This document shows, one piece after another, positions 37,025-44,813 of a DNA stretch of 44,813 nucleotides. The first letter of the stretch is position 1. Each line of letters begins with the position of its first letter. The notes under the pieces are model-generated. The model had not been told where the DNA came from and did not search any database. It worked only from the letters and a program-made list of their open reading frames with translations. This DNA comes from Acidobacteriota bacterium (lineage in GTDB: Bacteria; Acidobacteriota; Blastocatellia; UBA7656), in assembly GCA_038040445.1 (NCBI GenBank), contig JBBPIG010000027.1:1-44813 (forward strand), read 5' to 3'. Both the position numbers and the translations under genes were made by a program.

Positions 37025-37128
37025 GTGGGTCAGTTTGCGGTTCAGAGTACAAGCTTTAGCTTGCCTCTCAGGTTCATGCGGCCGAAAGAGCAAGCTGAAG
37101 CTTGTACTCCGAACTCAAACTGACCCAC
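37025..37128. repeat. 104-bp palindromic element
   Basis: Outer arms GTGGGTCAGTTTG (37025-37037) and CAAACTGACCCAC (37116-37128) are perfect; inner arms of 20 bases beginning GAGTACAAGCTT (37045) and ending CTTGTACTC (37109) pair with one T-G wobble. Loop 37065-37089. REP/MITE-like. The rest of the 359-base gap before the glycosylase gene shows nothing recognisable. Confidence 0.9.
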
Positions 37129-37341
37129 CACCCGATTCCCGTTATGAGATGAGATGGGATTCTAGTTGGCGGCTAGGACCGGCTCAAGTTGTTGCGCATC
37201 AGGCCGACCCTGTGGCTGGGAAAACACGACGCGGTCCTGGTCTATCGGTAACCGTCACTAACGTGAGACAACGAGCTACCATCGGAGTTCAATCCGCGTC
37301 CCGCTTGACCCGTGCCAGGGTGTTGTGGAGAATTCGTTGCG

Positions 37342-38253
37342 ATGTCGAAACAGAACATCGATGAAACATTGGGCATCGCCCGCGAGATCAAAGACCAGTT
37401 GAAGTTCTATCGCGAGATTGGACTCGAGGACATCGGCGGATCAGCCCGCACTACAGACTCGGCTCCAACAGCTTCCACGGAGTCGGTTTCAATGAGCTTA
37501 ACGTCCAATGATGCGCCTGCCCGAACGGCCGCCGTGACAGCCGCGCCTCAAGCTCGATATGAGGAACCTGCGCACGGAACATCGCAGACAGAACAGGCTG
37601 GACTGTTTGGCGAAATCGCCGTGGCCGGCCAACAAGGCAACTCACGGCTCCGCCCCGCGGTTCTTCCCGCCCTCGAGTCCCGTGACCTTTCGCTTGAAGC
37701 GATTAGAGAAGATATCGGTGATTGCCGTCGCTGCAAACTTCACGAGCATCGCCGGACGATTGTATTCGGAGAGGGCGATCCTAAGGCGAGGCTGGTGTTC
37801 ATTGGCGAAGGCCCGGGTGCGGAAGAAGACGCCAGCGGCCGGCCTTTCGTCGGACGCGCCGGTCAACTACTCGACAAGATCATTGCGGCCATCGGCCTTA
37901 AACGCGAAGACGTCTACATTGCGAACATCGTCAAGTGTCGCCCACCCGGGAACCGTACTCCTGAGCGCGACGAAGTGGACACCTGCGAGCCGTTTCTGTT
38001 TCGCCAGCTCGCGTTCATTCAACCAGACGTAATTGTCGCACTCGGTTCACCAGCCTTTCAGTGCCTTATGAAAACGAGAGAGCCGATAACCCGTGCGCGA
38101 GGCGAGTGGCGTGAATGGAACGGAATAAAACTGATGCCCACGTTTCACCCGGCTTTCTTGTTGCGCTCCCCCGATAAGAAGCGCGAGGTTTGGGAGGACA
38201 TGAAGAAGGTGCGAGACTACTTGAACGCCATCGCAACCCGAGGGGCACTCTAA
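37342..38253 (+). CDS. Uracil-DNA glycosylase, family 4 type (Fe-S)
   Basis: Removes uracil from DNA as the first step of base excision repair. Start ATG 37342 ([11 protein letters not shown]). Residues ~1-120 are a low-complexity linker-rich extension not found in minimal family members; the catalytic domain follows. [20 protein letters not shown] has two cluster cysteines; motif A is [35 protein letters not shown] and [12 protein letters not shown] supply the other two; motif B is [12 protein letters not shown]. The four cysteines imply a 4Fe-4S cluster. Monocistronic. Confidence 0.92.
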   Translation: MSKQNIDETLGIAREIKDQLKFYREIGLEDIGGSARTTDSAPTASTESVSMSLTSNDAPARTAAVTAAPQARYEEPAHGTSQTEQAGLFGEIAVAGQQGNSRLRPAVLPALESRDLSLEAIREDIGDCRRCKLHEHRRTIVFGEGDPKARLVFIGEGPGAEEDASGRPFVGRAGQLLDKIIAAIGLKREDVYIANIVKCRPPGNRTPERDEVDTCEPFLFRQLAFIQPDVIVALGSPAFQCLMKTREPITRARGEWREWNGIKLMPTFHPAFLLRSPDKKREVWEDMKKVRDYLNAIATRGAL

Positions 38254-38352
38254 GCCGAGACTAGGAACGCCTCAAAGAAAAGCCGGATTCGGCAGAGTCG
38301 AGTGCTGAACCTGCGCGACCCCACTGAGAAGTATGGAAGGTTCGGAGTTGGC

Positions 38353-38691
38353 CTAGGGAAGCGGCGCGTGAATATGGGCTGAAGCCCGCATCCTTAAGAA
38401 GCAATCTCGACAATAGACTGGTCGTCCCTGGGTTGGCCTGAATGGCACGGTAGTTTCAATCCCGCACAACGCGCATTTGACTGTGACCTCGACGCGCTCA
38501 CGCGGAAAAGGCTGACCGTAGGCCTGTAGATTGACTGCGATGCGCTCATTCTTTTTCGACTTGCACGGCTTACACCGCTTTGGATCGTTTCTCAACCCTT
38601 TGTCTGCGAAGAACAGTTGCTCTCCAGCGCTGAAGACAAACTCTTCGCCGCAATCGATGCACCTTAGAACCTTGTCCTGGTATTCGTGCAC
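38353..38691 (-). CDS. Double zinc-ribbon protein
   Basis: 112 residues from the GTG at 38691, which has GGGAGG 8 nt upstream (the longer frame begins in non-coding sequence). Two zinc ribbons are visible: LRCIDCGEEFVFSAGEQLFF with RCKPCK, and VKCALCGIETTVPFRPTQGR with YCRDCF. The pair corresponds to the zf-trcl / CxxC-x17-CxxC arrangement common in acidobacteria, Chloroflexi and Patescibacteria. Nucleic-acid binding is likely but unproven. Confidence 0.88.
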   Translation of the reverse strand: MHEYQDKVLRCIDCGEEFVFSAGEQLFFADKGLRNDPKRCKPCKSKKNERIAVNLQAYGQPFPRERVEVTVKCALCGIETTVPFRPTQGRPVYCRDCFLRMRASAHIHAPLP

Positions 38692-39289
38692 TTCGGTCTC
38701 CTCCCTTGCTCGAACTCGCGCCTGTTTCGGCACGCAATGATCGCAGCTTCCGTTTATCGTGTGTTTTTGGACGGTGAGTTTACAGGAAACTAAGCTATTG
38801 TCCCCGTGCAGGACTTGGCCACCTGATACTCCGGCTCGCCGCAACCACCCTAACTTGGATATCAACCTACTATTATTGCCAGCTAAGAGTTCAACCTAAA
38901 GGGATGCCTGCCATTATCGCTTTATTTGAATGGGTGTCAAGCGAATTGTCGCGGGTCGGGGATGACCTACGGCGTAAGTGAGCGATGATCGGCTGCGCAT
39001 CAGATTTCGCGGTGGCCGCATAGCGACCTCCTAGCGATATACGACCGCGGGAGCAAAAGGGAATCAGGTAGCCGCCAGGCGGCCAAGCTGACGCTCGTTG
39101 TACGCTGCTATCGATCGTTATGCGCCCAGCGCAGCCGGCCCGCCTGTTTCGCGAGAATCTGACGCACACCCGCGCGATCTTAATTATTGACTTAGGTATA
39201 AGACTTTGTTACCTTGCGGGCAGATCTTACGCGCGTCTTTTGCCCCTTCGATTTGCTTCAAACCCCGCCCCACACCCGAAGGAGTAGCA
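38692..39289. other. Intergenic region, no gene supported
   Basis: About 600 bases between divergent genes. A reading frame on the minus strand (38891-39169) lacks a ribosome-binding site and protein-like composition. ATTATTGACTTAGGTATAAG at 39184 resembles promoter elements but with impossible spacing. The end holds GAAGGAG, the ribosome-binding site of the next gene. Confidence 0.6.
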
Positions 39290-40213
39290 ATGAAAAGCAT
39301 GGCCCGTATGGGCGTCGCCTTGATCATCTTTCTCGTTGGATCCTTATCCAGTTCGGTCATTGCCCAGCGGCAGAATTCAGACCAATCCGAGTTTTTAGCC
39401 AAACGGTCAGACATCTACTGCACAGGTTATATTGCCGACGTTCTGCCGCGAAAAGACCTGCAGGTCGTCGGGGCTGAAAAGGAGAACTTAAAGGTAACCT
39501 TTGCGCAGGGCGACGTGGTATTCCTCAATCGCGGGCTCGGAGCGGGCATGCAGCCGGGCGCGGTCTACTACATAATACGGCCGCTGGGCGAGGTCAATCA
39601 TCCGTTTACCAAAAAGAAACTTGGCTATCTAGTGCGCGAGATCGGACTGCTTCGAGTAATCGAAGTCGGGGACAAGACCTCCACGGCTGAGATAACGATA
39701 TCCTGCGACACGATAGAATTTGGGGACCTGCTCAAGCCCTACGAAGAATACACCGGACCAGGCGTCGGTGAGGCCCGCCCCTTGCCACGATACGGTGAAG
39801 GGTCAGGAGGGACGGCCGGACAGATCGTGATGTCGCCTGGCTTTCACGAGCACTTGTCCGCAAACCGAGTCGTCTATATCGATCTTGGCACTCGACAGGA
39901 CGTTCATCCCGGCGACCTGTTCACCATCTATCGCGAGATCGGAAGGCGTGAGGGCATAACAAAAACCCCTCAAGACAAAGTCATCATAGACCGAAGCAGC
40001 GGATACAGCGGCGATCGCTATCACGGCGGCGAATACTCGATTCAAGGAACGCGCGTTCCTCAAGACCAAGTCATGCGCGAGCGCCCGCCGCTGCCGCGCA
40101 AGGTGCTGGGTGAACTCGTGGTGCTCAAAGTCGAGAAGGGCACTTCAGTGGCACTCATCACGCGAACGAACGCTGAAGTCTGGATCGGTGATCGAATCGA
40201 ACGGGCAAACTGA
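39290..40213 (+). CDS. Exported protein of unknown function
   Basis: 307 residues from the ATG at 39290 (GAAGGAG 5 nt before). Signal peptide VALIIFLVGSLSSSVIAQ. The body is beta-rich with two similar halves: KVTFAQGDVVFLNRGLGAGM, QPGAVYYIIRPLGEV and again VVYIDLGTRQDVHPGDLFTI, YREIG, closing GTSVALITRTNAEVWIGDRI. The repeated x-PGDxxxIYR pattern recalls the C-terminal FlgT-like/LysM-adjacent beta modules of exported proteins, but no named family is certain. Probably periplasmic. Confidence 0.75.
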   Translation: MKSMARMGVALIIFLVGSLSSSVIAQRQNSDQSEFLAKRSDIYCTGYIADVLPRKDLQVVGAEKENLKVTFAQGDVVFLNRGLGAGMQPGAVYYIIRPLGEVNHPFTKKKLGYLVREIGLLRVIEVGDKTSTAEITISCDTIEFGDLLKPYEEYTGPGVGEARPLPRYGEGSGGTAGQIVMSPGFHEHLSANRVVYIDLGTRQDVHPGDLFTIYREIGRREGITKTPQDKVIIDRSSGYSGDRYHGGEYSIQGTRVPQDQVMRERPPLPRKVLGELVVLKVEKGTSVALITRTNAEVWIGDRIERAN

Positions 40214-40230
40214 GCGTAACATTGATACTC

Positions 40231-40286
40231 GCGAGGCGCGCCGTGAACTCCGGCGCCTCTCGCTCCCTTCGGGCAGCTTCTTGCCC
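40231..40286 (+). terminator. Two stem-loops after the exported-protein gene
   Basis: GCGAGGCGCGCCG (40231) pairs imperfectly with CGGCGCCTCTCGC (ending 40263), and GGGCA/TGCCC (40271-40286) follows, then ATTTCT. Terminator-like, though the T-run is short. Confidence 0.5.
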
Positions 40287-40314
40287 ATTTCTCCATCTTT
40301 CAAAACCTTGGCTC

Positions 40315-40384
40315 GGTAACAAGTCGCGAAGTCGCTTTGCGACCTGTTACCAAATGTCTATAATGGGCTGGTTGACAAATTGTC
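40315..40384 (+). promoter_or_regulatory. Promoter with overlapping palindromes upstream of the kinase-like gene
   Basis: TATAAT at 40359-40364 is a perfect -10; TTGCGA at 40337 lies 16 bases upstream as a fair -35. The -35 falls in the right arm of a GGTAACA-GTCGC / GCGAC-TGTTACC palindrome (40315-40351), and a GACAA-A-TTGTC palindrome (40374-40384) follows the start point. Both could be operator sites. GGGAGG at 40385-40390 is the ribosome-binding site. Confidence 0.6.
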
Positions 40385-40399
40385 GGGAGGGCTCAATCA

Positions 40400-41443
40400 A
40401 TGCAGCTTAAGTTGAAGAAAATCTCCGCGTTCACGTTGATTTCACTATTGATGTGTTCGACCTTTGTGCTGTCCGGCTACGCCGCTGGGGGCCAGAAAAA
40501 AGACAAAGCCGAAAAGCCAAAAAAGCAGAAGGAAGAAAAGAAGAAGGACGGCGCGGACGGTGGTGGCGATCGAGAGGCTCGCGCGGTGCTATGGATGGAT
40601 CCGACCGATATTGAAAGCCGGGATCTGTTCAACGGTCTGGGTGGCGCAGAGGGCGCGCCCGACGCGAACGGCAAATTCACTTTCGAGGCGCGCTCAAAGG
40701 GTGGTACATCCGAAAAGATTATTGTCGTCGACGACAAGGGTCGTAAGTGGACTGTCAAGTTCGGGGCCGAGGCCAGACCAGAAACTTCAGCGACGCGCTT
40801 ACTGTGGGCCGCCGGATACCACGTGGACCAGGACTATTTCGTCAAACGAGCGCACATCGAAGGTCGCGGCGGCTTCGACGTTTGGGACGTCAGATTCGAA
40901 CGCCGGGACGATGGCTACAAAGACGATGGGCCGTGGTCGTGGGAGAGCAATCCGTTCGCCGGTACCCGAGAGCTGCAAGGCTTGAAGATAATGATGGCTT
41001 TGCTCAACAACTGGGACCTGAAGGACGTGAACAACAAGATCGCGCGGCCGGATAAGAAGGGCGGCGGTGACCGGGATTCTCGAACATATTACGTCGGCGA
41101 TATGGGTGGAACGCTCGGTAAGACAGGGTCATTCTTCCGTAAGCTACCTTTCTTCGGCAGTGCTCCCGCCGGATCGAAGGGCGACCCAAATGGCTACTAC
41201 AACCAGCCGTTCATCGACGGCGTGAAAAACGGTCAGGTCGAGTTTCACTACGAGGGCAAGAACTCTAAAGCGCTTGAGGGAGTGACGGTTGAAAACGCTC
41301 GTTGGATGGGAAACTTGCTCGGGCGGCTCTCGGACAAGCAGCTCTCAGACGCTTTCCGCGCGGGCGGCTTCAGTGACTCTGAAGCCACGATTTACTTGCG
41401 GGCAATTCGGGATAGGATAAACCAACTGAAGAATCTCAAGTAG
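40400..41443 (+). CDS. Exported protein with kinase-like motifs
   Basis: 347 residues: signal peptide (FTLISLLMCSTFVLSGYAAG), a Lys/Glu-rich linker (residues 31-58), then a compact domain. Sequence marks recall the protein-kinase/PI-kinase/HipA superfamily: an N-lobe strand KWTVKFG with a lysine at 120, a catalytic-loop-like LLNNWDLKDVNNKI (D206, N211/N212), and a metal-binding-like YYVGDMGGTLG (D234). The order and spacing fit, but I assign no named family, and a C-terminal helical part (ARWMGNLLGRLSDKQLSDAF) follows. If real, it would be a secreted or periplasmic kinase-like enzyme or pseudokinase. It stands alone with its own strong promoter and is convergent with the MCP-SBP gene. Confidence 0.6.
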   Translation: MQLKLKKISAFTLISLLMCSTFVLSGYAAGGQKKDKAEKPKKQKEEKKKDGADGGGDREARAVLWMDPTDIESRDLFNGLGGAEGAPDANGKFTFEARSKGGTSEKIIVVDDKGRKWTVKFGAEARPETSATRLLWAAGYHVDQDYFVKRAHIEGRGGFDVWDVRFERRDDGYKDDGPWSWESNPFAGTRELQGLKIMMALLNNWDLKDVNNKIARPDKKGGGDRDSRTYYVGDMGGTLGKTGSFFRKLPFFGSAPAGSKGDPNGYYNQPFIDGVKNGQVEFHYEGKNSKALEGVTVENARWMGNLLGRLSDKQLSDAFRAGGFSDSEATIYLRAIRDRINQLKNLK

Positions 41444-41466
41444 AGTCGGGAACGGAGCCTCACCCT

Positions 41467-44400
41467 TTAACTGCTGCTTTTCGCGAACCACAAATGCTTC
41501 GGGGTTACGGACGGCGACAGCAGATGAAGAGTTACTCCCTCCAGATCGGCCCGATGTGCGACGAAGCCCCGGCGGTGCGCCAGAAAAGCACACGGCGCGT
41601 CTTCGAGCAACAGCTTTGTAATCTCACGATAGATGCCGGCTCGTTGCTCGCGGTTCATCACCGAGCGAGCTTCGCCGGTCAAGCGGTCAACTTCTTCGCT
41701 TGAATAGGTGCTGATGAACAGATCGCGATTGCATGAATTGAACAGCACGTAAGTGAAGTTGTCTGGATCAGGATAGTCGGCGTACCAGTCGCGGCCGGCG
41801 ATAGGCACCGTACGCAGTCTAAGCCCGCGCTCCATCTCCTCGGCCTCAACATACCGGAATTCAGCGCGTATGCCTACCTCGGCGAGGTCTTCTCTCAAGC
41901 ACTCAACAGCCGAGCTGACTGACTGTGGCCACCATACTTCCGTTTCGAAACCGCCCTCGTATCCCGCGGCTGCCAGCAAGGCTCGCGCGCGGTCCGGATC
42001 GTAGGCGTAGCCGCGCTCGCCCGGGTCGTAGCCCAATATCCCGGGGGGTATCGGGCCAATGCTTAGCTCGGCCATCTCGCCGTACACCTCGCGCAAGAAA
42101 CGTCTGCGATCGATCGCAAGACAGATCGCCTGCCGCACCCGCCTGTCGGACAGCGGAGGCCGCTCGCAGTCAAAGACAAGCATGCGAGTCTGTAATTGCA
42201 CGGCTTCGAGCACCTGAATGTCCGCTGCCCGCTCCTTGAGCTCGCTCAGGTTGGTGAGCGGCAAATCGCTGACATAGTCAAGCTCGCCGCGCAGGAACGC
42301 CTCGAGTATCTCTTCAGCGCTGAGTCCGAAGTAGACGCTCAGCCGGTCAACGTACGGCAGCTCCGGATTCCAATAATTGGAAAACCGTTCGAGTTGCACT
42401 TCCTTGCCAAGCACGGGCTCGACCACGCGGAACGGACCCGAGCCTACGGGTCTAATCTCGAAATCAACCGCCGGCCGCTCAACCTCTTCGCGCGGGACTA
42501 TGTAAGTGTATTCAGTGCAAAGCGTCGAAAGGAAAAAGGCGACGGGTTGAATCAGCTCGAGTTTCAACACTTGCTCGGTAACGACCTGAACCCCGGCGAC
42601 GGAGTCAGCTTCGCCTGACATGAATTGCTCCGCGCCAAGCAGCGGTCTGAACGCCCACGCGGCGGCGTCTTCGTTTTGCCGCATCTGCCGCTCGAAGGAA
42701 TACTTGACGTCGTCCGAGCGCACCCGCCGCCCGTTATGGAACCGGGCGGACTCCCGCAAGTAAAAGGTATAAACACGGCCGTCGGGTGAGATCTCCCATC
42801 GTTCAGCTACTGCCGGTCGAATCTCCGCGCGCTCGCCGAACTGCACCAGCCCCTCAAAGATATTCGCCATCACGTCGACGCGCGACAGCGACGACACAGT
42901 TGCGGGATCCAGCGTCACATGCGAAGCCCGCAACGCGAACCGCAAATGACCGCCGCGTTCGGGCGCCGGCAAATGAAACGTCTCGACTTCGCGATTGAGC
43001 AGTTCAGCTTCGCGCACCAGAAGATCGACCGCGCTATTGATACCCGAGATTGAAGCTTGATTCCGGCTGACTACTTCCTTGATCGTTTCCACCGCGCGCA
43101 GGACCTGGTCTGCTCCGGCGGACTGTTCATCCGAAGCCGAGCGAATCTGTTCGACCGCCGTCGTCAGTTCTTCCATAGCCTCGGCAATCGATCGAGATAC
43201 TTTTGCCTGCTCGCGCGTAGCTCGACGCACCTGCTCGGTGAGCTCGCTCATGTGAAGTGCGCGCTCGCCGATGTGGCGCGAAGTGAGAGCTTGCTCGCTG
43301 GTCGCACGCTCGATGCCGCGTGCTTGTTGCCGCACCAGATCGGCGGCCTCGAGCACCGTGTGGCTCTCAGCCGCCTGAATCGCCGTCGAGTCAGCAATCG
43401 CTCTAATACGGGACGACGCGGCGTTCGTTTTGTCGCGTATCTCCGTGAGCAGCGCCGCGGCGCGGGATGCCAGATCAACGCCCTCATCCGCGCGCTGTCC
43501 ACCAACCGCGACGCGCTCGATCGTCTCTGTTACGTCTTCGCGCACCGCTTTTATGACCTCTTCGATCTCCCGAGTCGAGGCCGAGGTGCGCTCGCTCAAC
43601 TCCTTGATTTCGTCGGCGACGATGCGAAAGCCCCGGCCTTGCGTGCCCGCTTGCGCAGCGAGTATCGCCGCGTTCAACGCGAGCAGGTGAGTCCGGTCTG
43701 CAATCTCATTTATGACGTGGGTAACCTCTCCTATCTGGTCGGACCTCTTGCCCAGCCGGGTGATGGTTTCGGTCGCGGCGTCGATGGCGGTTTTTATCTT
43801 GGACACGCTGGCGGCAGTCTCCCCGACGAGTTGACTGCCTGAATCGGCCGAGCGTGCAACCTCGTCGGCGAGCATGGTTGTTTCGTTGACCGATTCGCCA
43901 ATACTCCGCGTCGAATTGTCGATCGCCTCCATGGCGCGGGCGGTCTTCTCCGCCGACTCTGCCAGCGCCTCTGTAGAATCGGCAACCTTACGCACGGTGG
44001 TCGCCATGTCTTCGATGGCGATCGCCGTCTCTTCGACAAACTGCGCCAGCTCGTCTGCGTTCTCGGACACCTGGTTGATCGAGGTCGCCATCCTCATCAC
44101 CGAGCTGGAAGTCGATTTAGATAGGTTCGAGAGAGTCTGCAGATTCTCTCCGACCGAGTGCATCGAAGCGTTGATTTCGGCAATTGAGCGCGAGGTCTCT
44201 TCGACTGACTTGGCTTCATCAAGTACGCCGGCCGAGAGCATCTGTGTTCCACGCAGCACTTCTCCGACGACTGCTTCGATTGAGTCAGCGGCGCGTTGAA
44301 GTCTCCCGACTATGTAGCGCAAACGGCGGGCTAGCCCATCGAGGTTGATGAGCAGTTGTCTGTCTCTTCCGGCCAGCTCCAGGTGCTTCCCATTGGCGAG

Positions 44401-44559
44401 CACGCTGAGATCGCCCTGGGCTATGTGAGCCAGCGCTTCGAAGATGCGCTCACCTGAGTCCTGTGCCTCACTGTCGCTGGCGGAACGAGGTTTGTCGCTG
44501 GGATTGCGATCCAGGGCTACTGGTCGCGCGTCGATAGTTGTCTGGCGCGGGTCCTTCAT
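41467..44559 (-). CDS. Fusion: soluble methyl-accepting chemotaxis-type signalling domain plus family-5 solute-binding domain
   Basis: 1030 residues from ATG 44559 (TTG at 44565 is possible; neither has a Shine-Dalgarno). Residues ~40-95 look HAMP-like ([15 protein letters not shown] then [20 protein letters not shown]). Residues ~100-525 are a continuous coiled coil with an MCP hairpin tip at ~285-330: [20 protein letters not shown], then [20 protein letters not shown]. From ~535 the protein becomes a whole SBP_bac_5 (oligopeptide/nickel-binding type) domain: [81 protein letters not shown] and [12 protein letters not shown]. No signal peptide or transmembrane helix is visible. Tip residues normally Glu and Arg (AAxEAARAG) are Leu and Gln here. 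Probably a cytosolic ligand sensor. Confidence 0.88.
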   Translation of the reverse strand: MKDPRQTTIDARPVALDRNPSDKPRSASDSEAQDSGERIFEALAHIAQGDLSVLANGKHLELAGRDRQLLINLDGLARRLRYIVGRLQRAADSIEAVVGEVLRGTQMLSAGVLDEAKSVEETSRSIAEINASMHSVGENLQTLSNLSKSTSSSVMRMATSINQVSENADELAQFVEETAIAIEDMATTVRKVADSTEALAESAEKTARAMEAIDNSTRSIGESVNETTMLADEVARSADSGSQLVGETAASVSKIKTAIDAATETITRLGKRSDQIGEVTHVINEIADRTHLLALNAAILAAQAGTQGRGFRIVADEIKELSERTSASTREIEEVIKAVREDVTETIERVAVGGQRADEGVDLASRAAALLTEIRDKTNAASSRIRAIADSTAIQAAESHTVLEAADLVRQQARGIERATSEQALTSRHIGERALHMSELTEQVRRATREQAKVSRSIAEAMEELTTAVEQIRSASDEQSAGADQVLRAVETIKEVVSRNQASISGINSAVDLLVREAELLNREVETFHLPAPERGGHLRFALRASHVTLDPATVSSLSRVDVMANIFEGLVQFGERAEIRPAVAERWEISPDGRVYTFYLRESARFHNGRRVRSDDVKYSFERQMRQNEDAAAWAFRPLLGAEQFMSGEADSVAGVQVVTEQVLKLELIQPVAFFLSTLCTEYTYIVPREEVERPAVDFEIRPVGSGPFRVVEPVLGKEVQLERFSNYWNPELPYVDRLSVYFGLSAEEILEAFLRGELDYVSDLPLTNLSELKERAADIQVLEAVQLQTRMLVFDCERPPLSDRRVRQAICLAIDRRRFLREVYGEMAELSIGPIPPGILGYDPGERGYAYDPDRARALLAAAGYEGGFETEVWWPQSVSSAVECLREDLAEVGIRAEFRYVEAEEMERGLRLRTVPIAGRDWYADYPDPDNFTYVLFNSCNRDLFISTYSSEEVDRLTGEARSVMNREQRAGIYREITKLLLEDAPCAFLAHRRGFVAHRADLEGVTLHLLSPSVTPKHLWFAKSSS

Positions 44560-44691
44560 AATCAAGTAGTGGTTGGGATTGAGCCATTATCGTACCGGCT
44601 GAGGTGGGGCGAGTCAAACAATCGCGTTGCGGCGGGCCATTCGGATACACGGAACTGGGTTGGATGCCGCGCGGTTTGGATGGCAACTGCT

Positions 44692-44813
44692 TTCAGCCGC
44701 GTGGTGCTTCAATTTCACCCTACGAACCGAGGCGACAGTTCTCTTCGACACCACCGGCTTCAGCCGCGTGGTGCTTCAATTTCACCCTACGAACCGAGGC
44801 GACAGTTCTCTTC
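44692..44813. repeat. Tandem repeat, period 67, running off the right edge
   Basis: TTCAGCCGCGTGGTGCTTCA at 44692 and 44759 starts two copies that are identical for 55 bases, up to the window end; the intervening 12 bases are GACACCACCGGC. The period is not a multiple of three and no ORF fits. The 55-base identity at the very end equals a common assembly k-mer, so the contig probably stops at a collapsed tandem array. Nothing else is recognised in 44560-44691. Confidence 0.75.

Noticed and set aside
36108-37052. 314-residue frame on the same strand as the MFS gene
   Set aside because: Alternative frame of the transporter with Ser/Arg-rich, low-complexity translation.
38891-39169. 92-residue minus-strand ORF
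   Set aside because: No ribosome-binding site and atypical composition; treated as intergenic.
44692-44813. CRISPR array start
   Set aside because: Period 67 is suggestive, but 55 of 67 bases are identical, longer than CRISPR repeats, only two units are visible and no cas gene is near.

Overview
The window looks like a chromosomal contig of about 45 kb from a moderately GC-rich Gram-negative bacterium, most plausibly an acidobacterium (class Blastocatellia or similar). This placement is inferred from gene style: an Oar-like TonB receptor with an N-terminal carboxypeptidase-regulatory-like domain followed by a secreted TPR protein, an OmpR-type winged-helix N-terminus at the left edge, double zinc-ribbon proteins, and many short intergenic hairpin repeats. 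No rRNA or tRNA gene was seen.

Layout. 1-3670: partial winged-helix regulator, a frameshifted small CxxC protein, and a large secreted repeat protein ending in a Peptidase_G2-like domain. 3671-5105: a hairpin-rich non-coding stretch and an alpha/alpha-toroid protein without a good start. 5187-13280 (all minus): a heavy-metal RND efflux operon (small CFCC protein, adaptor, RND pump, outer-membrane channel) followed by the remains of a second adaptor-pump pair fused by an internal deletion. 13281-14700: decayed DNA with an Ig-like fragment and three tiny overlapping ORFs, two carrying single-base frameshifts. 14720-18961 (minus): a tryptophan/kynurenine catabolic cluster (lipoprotein, RidA, enoyl-CoA hydratase-like, tryptophan 2,3-dioxygenase, kynureninase). 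19161-22368: EamA transporter, pyroglutamyl peptidase and, convergently, SerA. 22568-28707 (plus): small membrane protein, then a ribosome-assembly/housekeeping run rplU-rpmA-obgE-nadD-rsfS-sigma54 activator-rlmH-DksA/TraR-comF. 28762-30359: two copies of a ~290-bp repeat bracketing an AT-richer ORF of unknown function. 30524-35589: Oar-like receptor, strong terminator-like hairpin, TPR lipid-exported or periplasmic protein. 35675-41443: MFS exporter, family-4 type uracil-DNA glycosylase, zinc-ribbon protein, a secreted protein, and a secreted protein with protein-kinase-like sequence marks. 41467-44559 (minus): a 1030-residue fusion of a chemoreceptor signalling coiled coil with a complete family-5 solute-binding domain and no membrane segment. 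The right edge ends in a 67-bp-period tandem repeat.

Two themes stand out. First, at least seven intergenic gaps hold hairpins, five of them built from tandem 7-8-nt words and their complements; they supply or cover the apparent start sites of several genes. Second, single-base frameshifts cluster in small genes, which could be real decay or consensus errors. The best candidates for something new are the cytoplasmic MCP-SBP fusion, the repeat-bracketed ORF with its conserved three-way-junction-like motif, and the secreted kinase-like protein with a palindrome-rich promoter.
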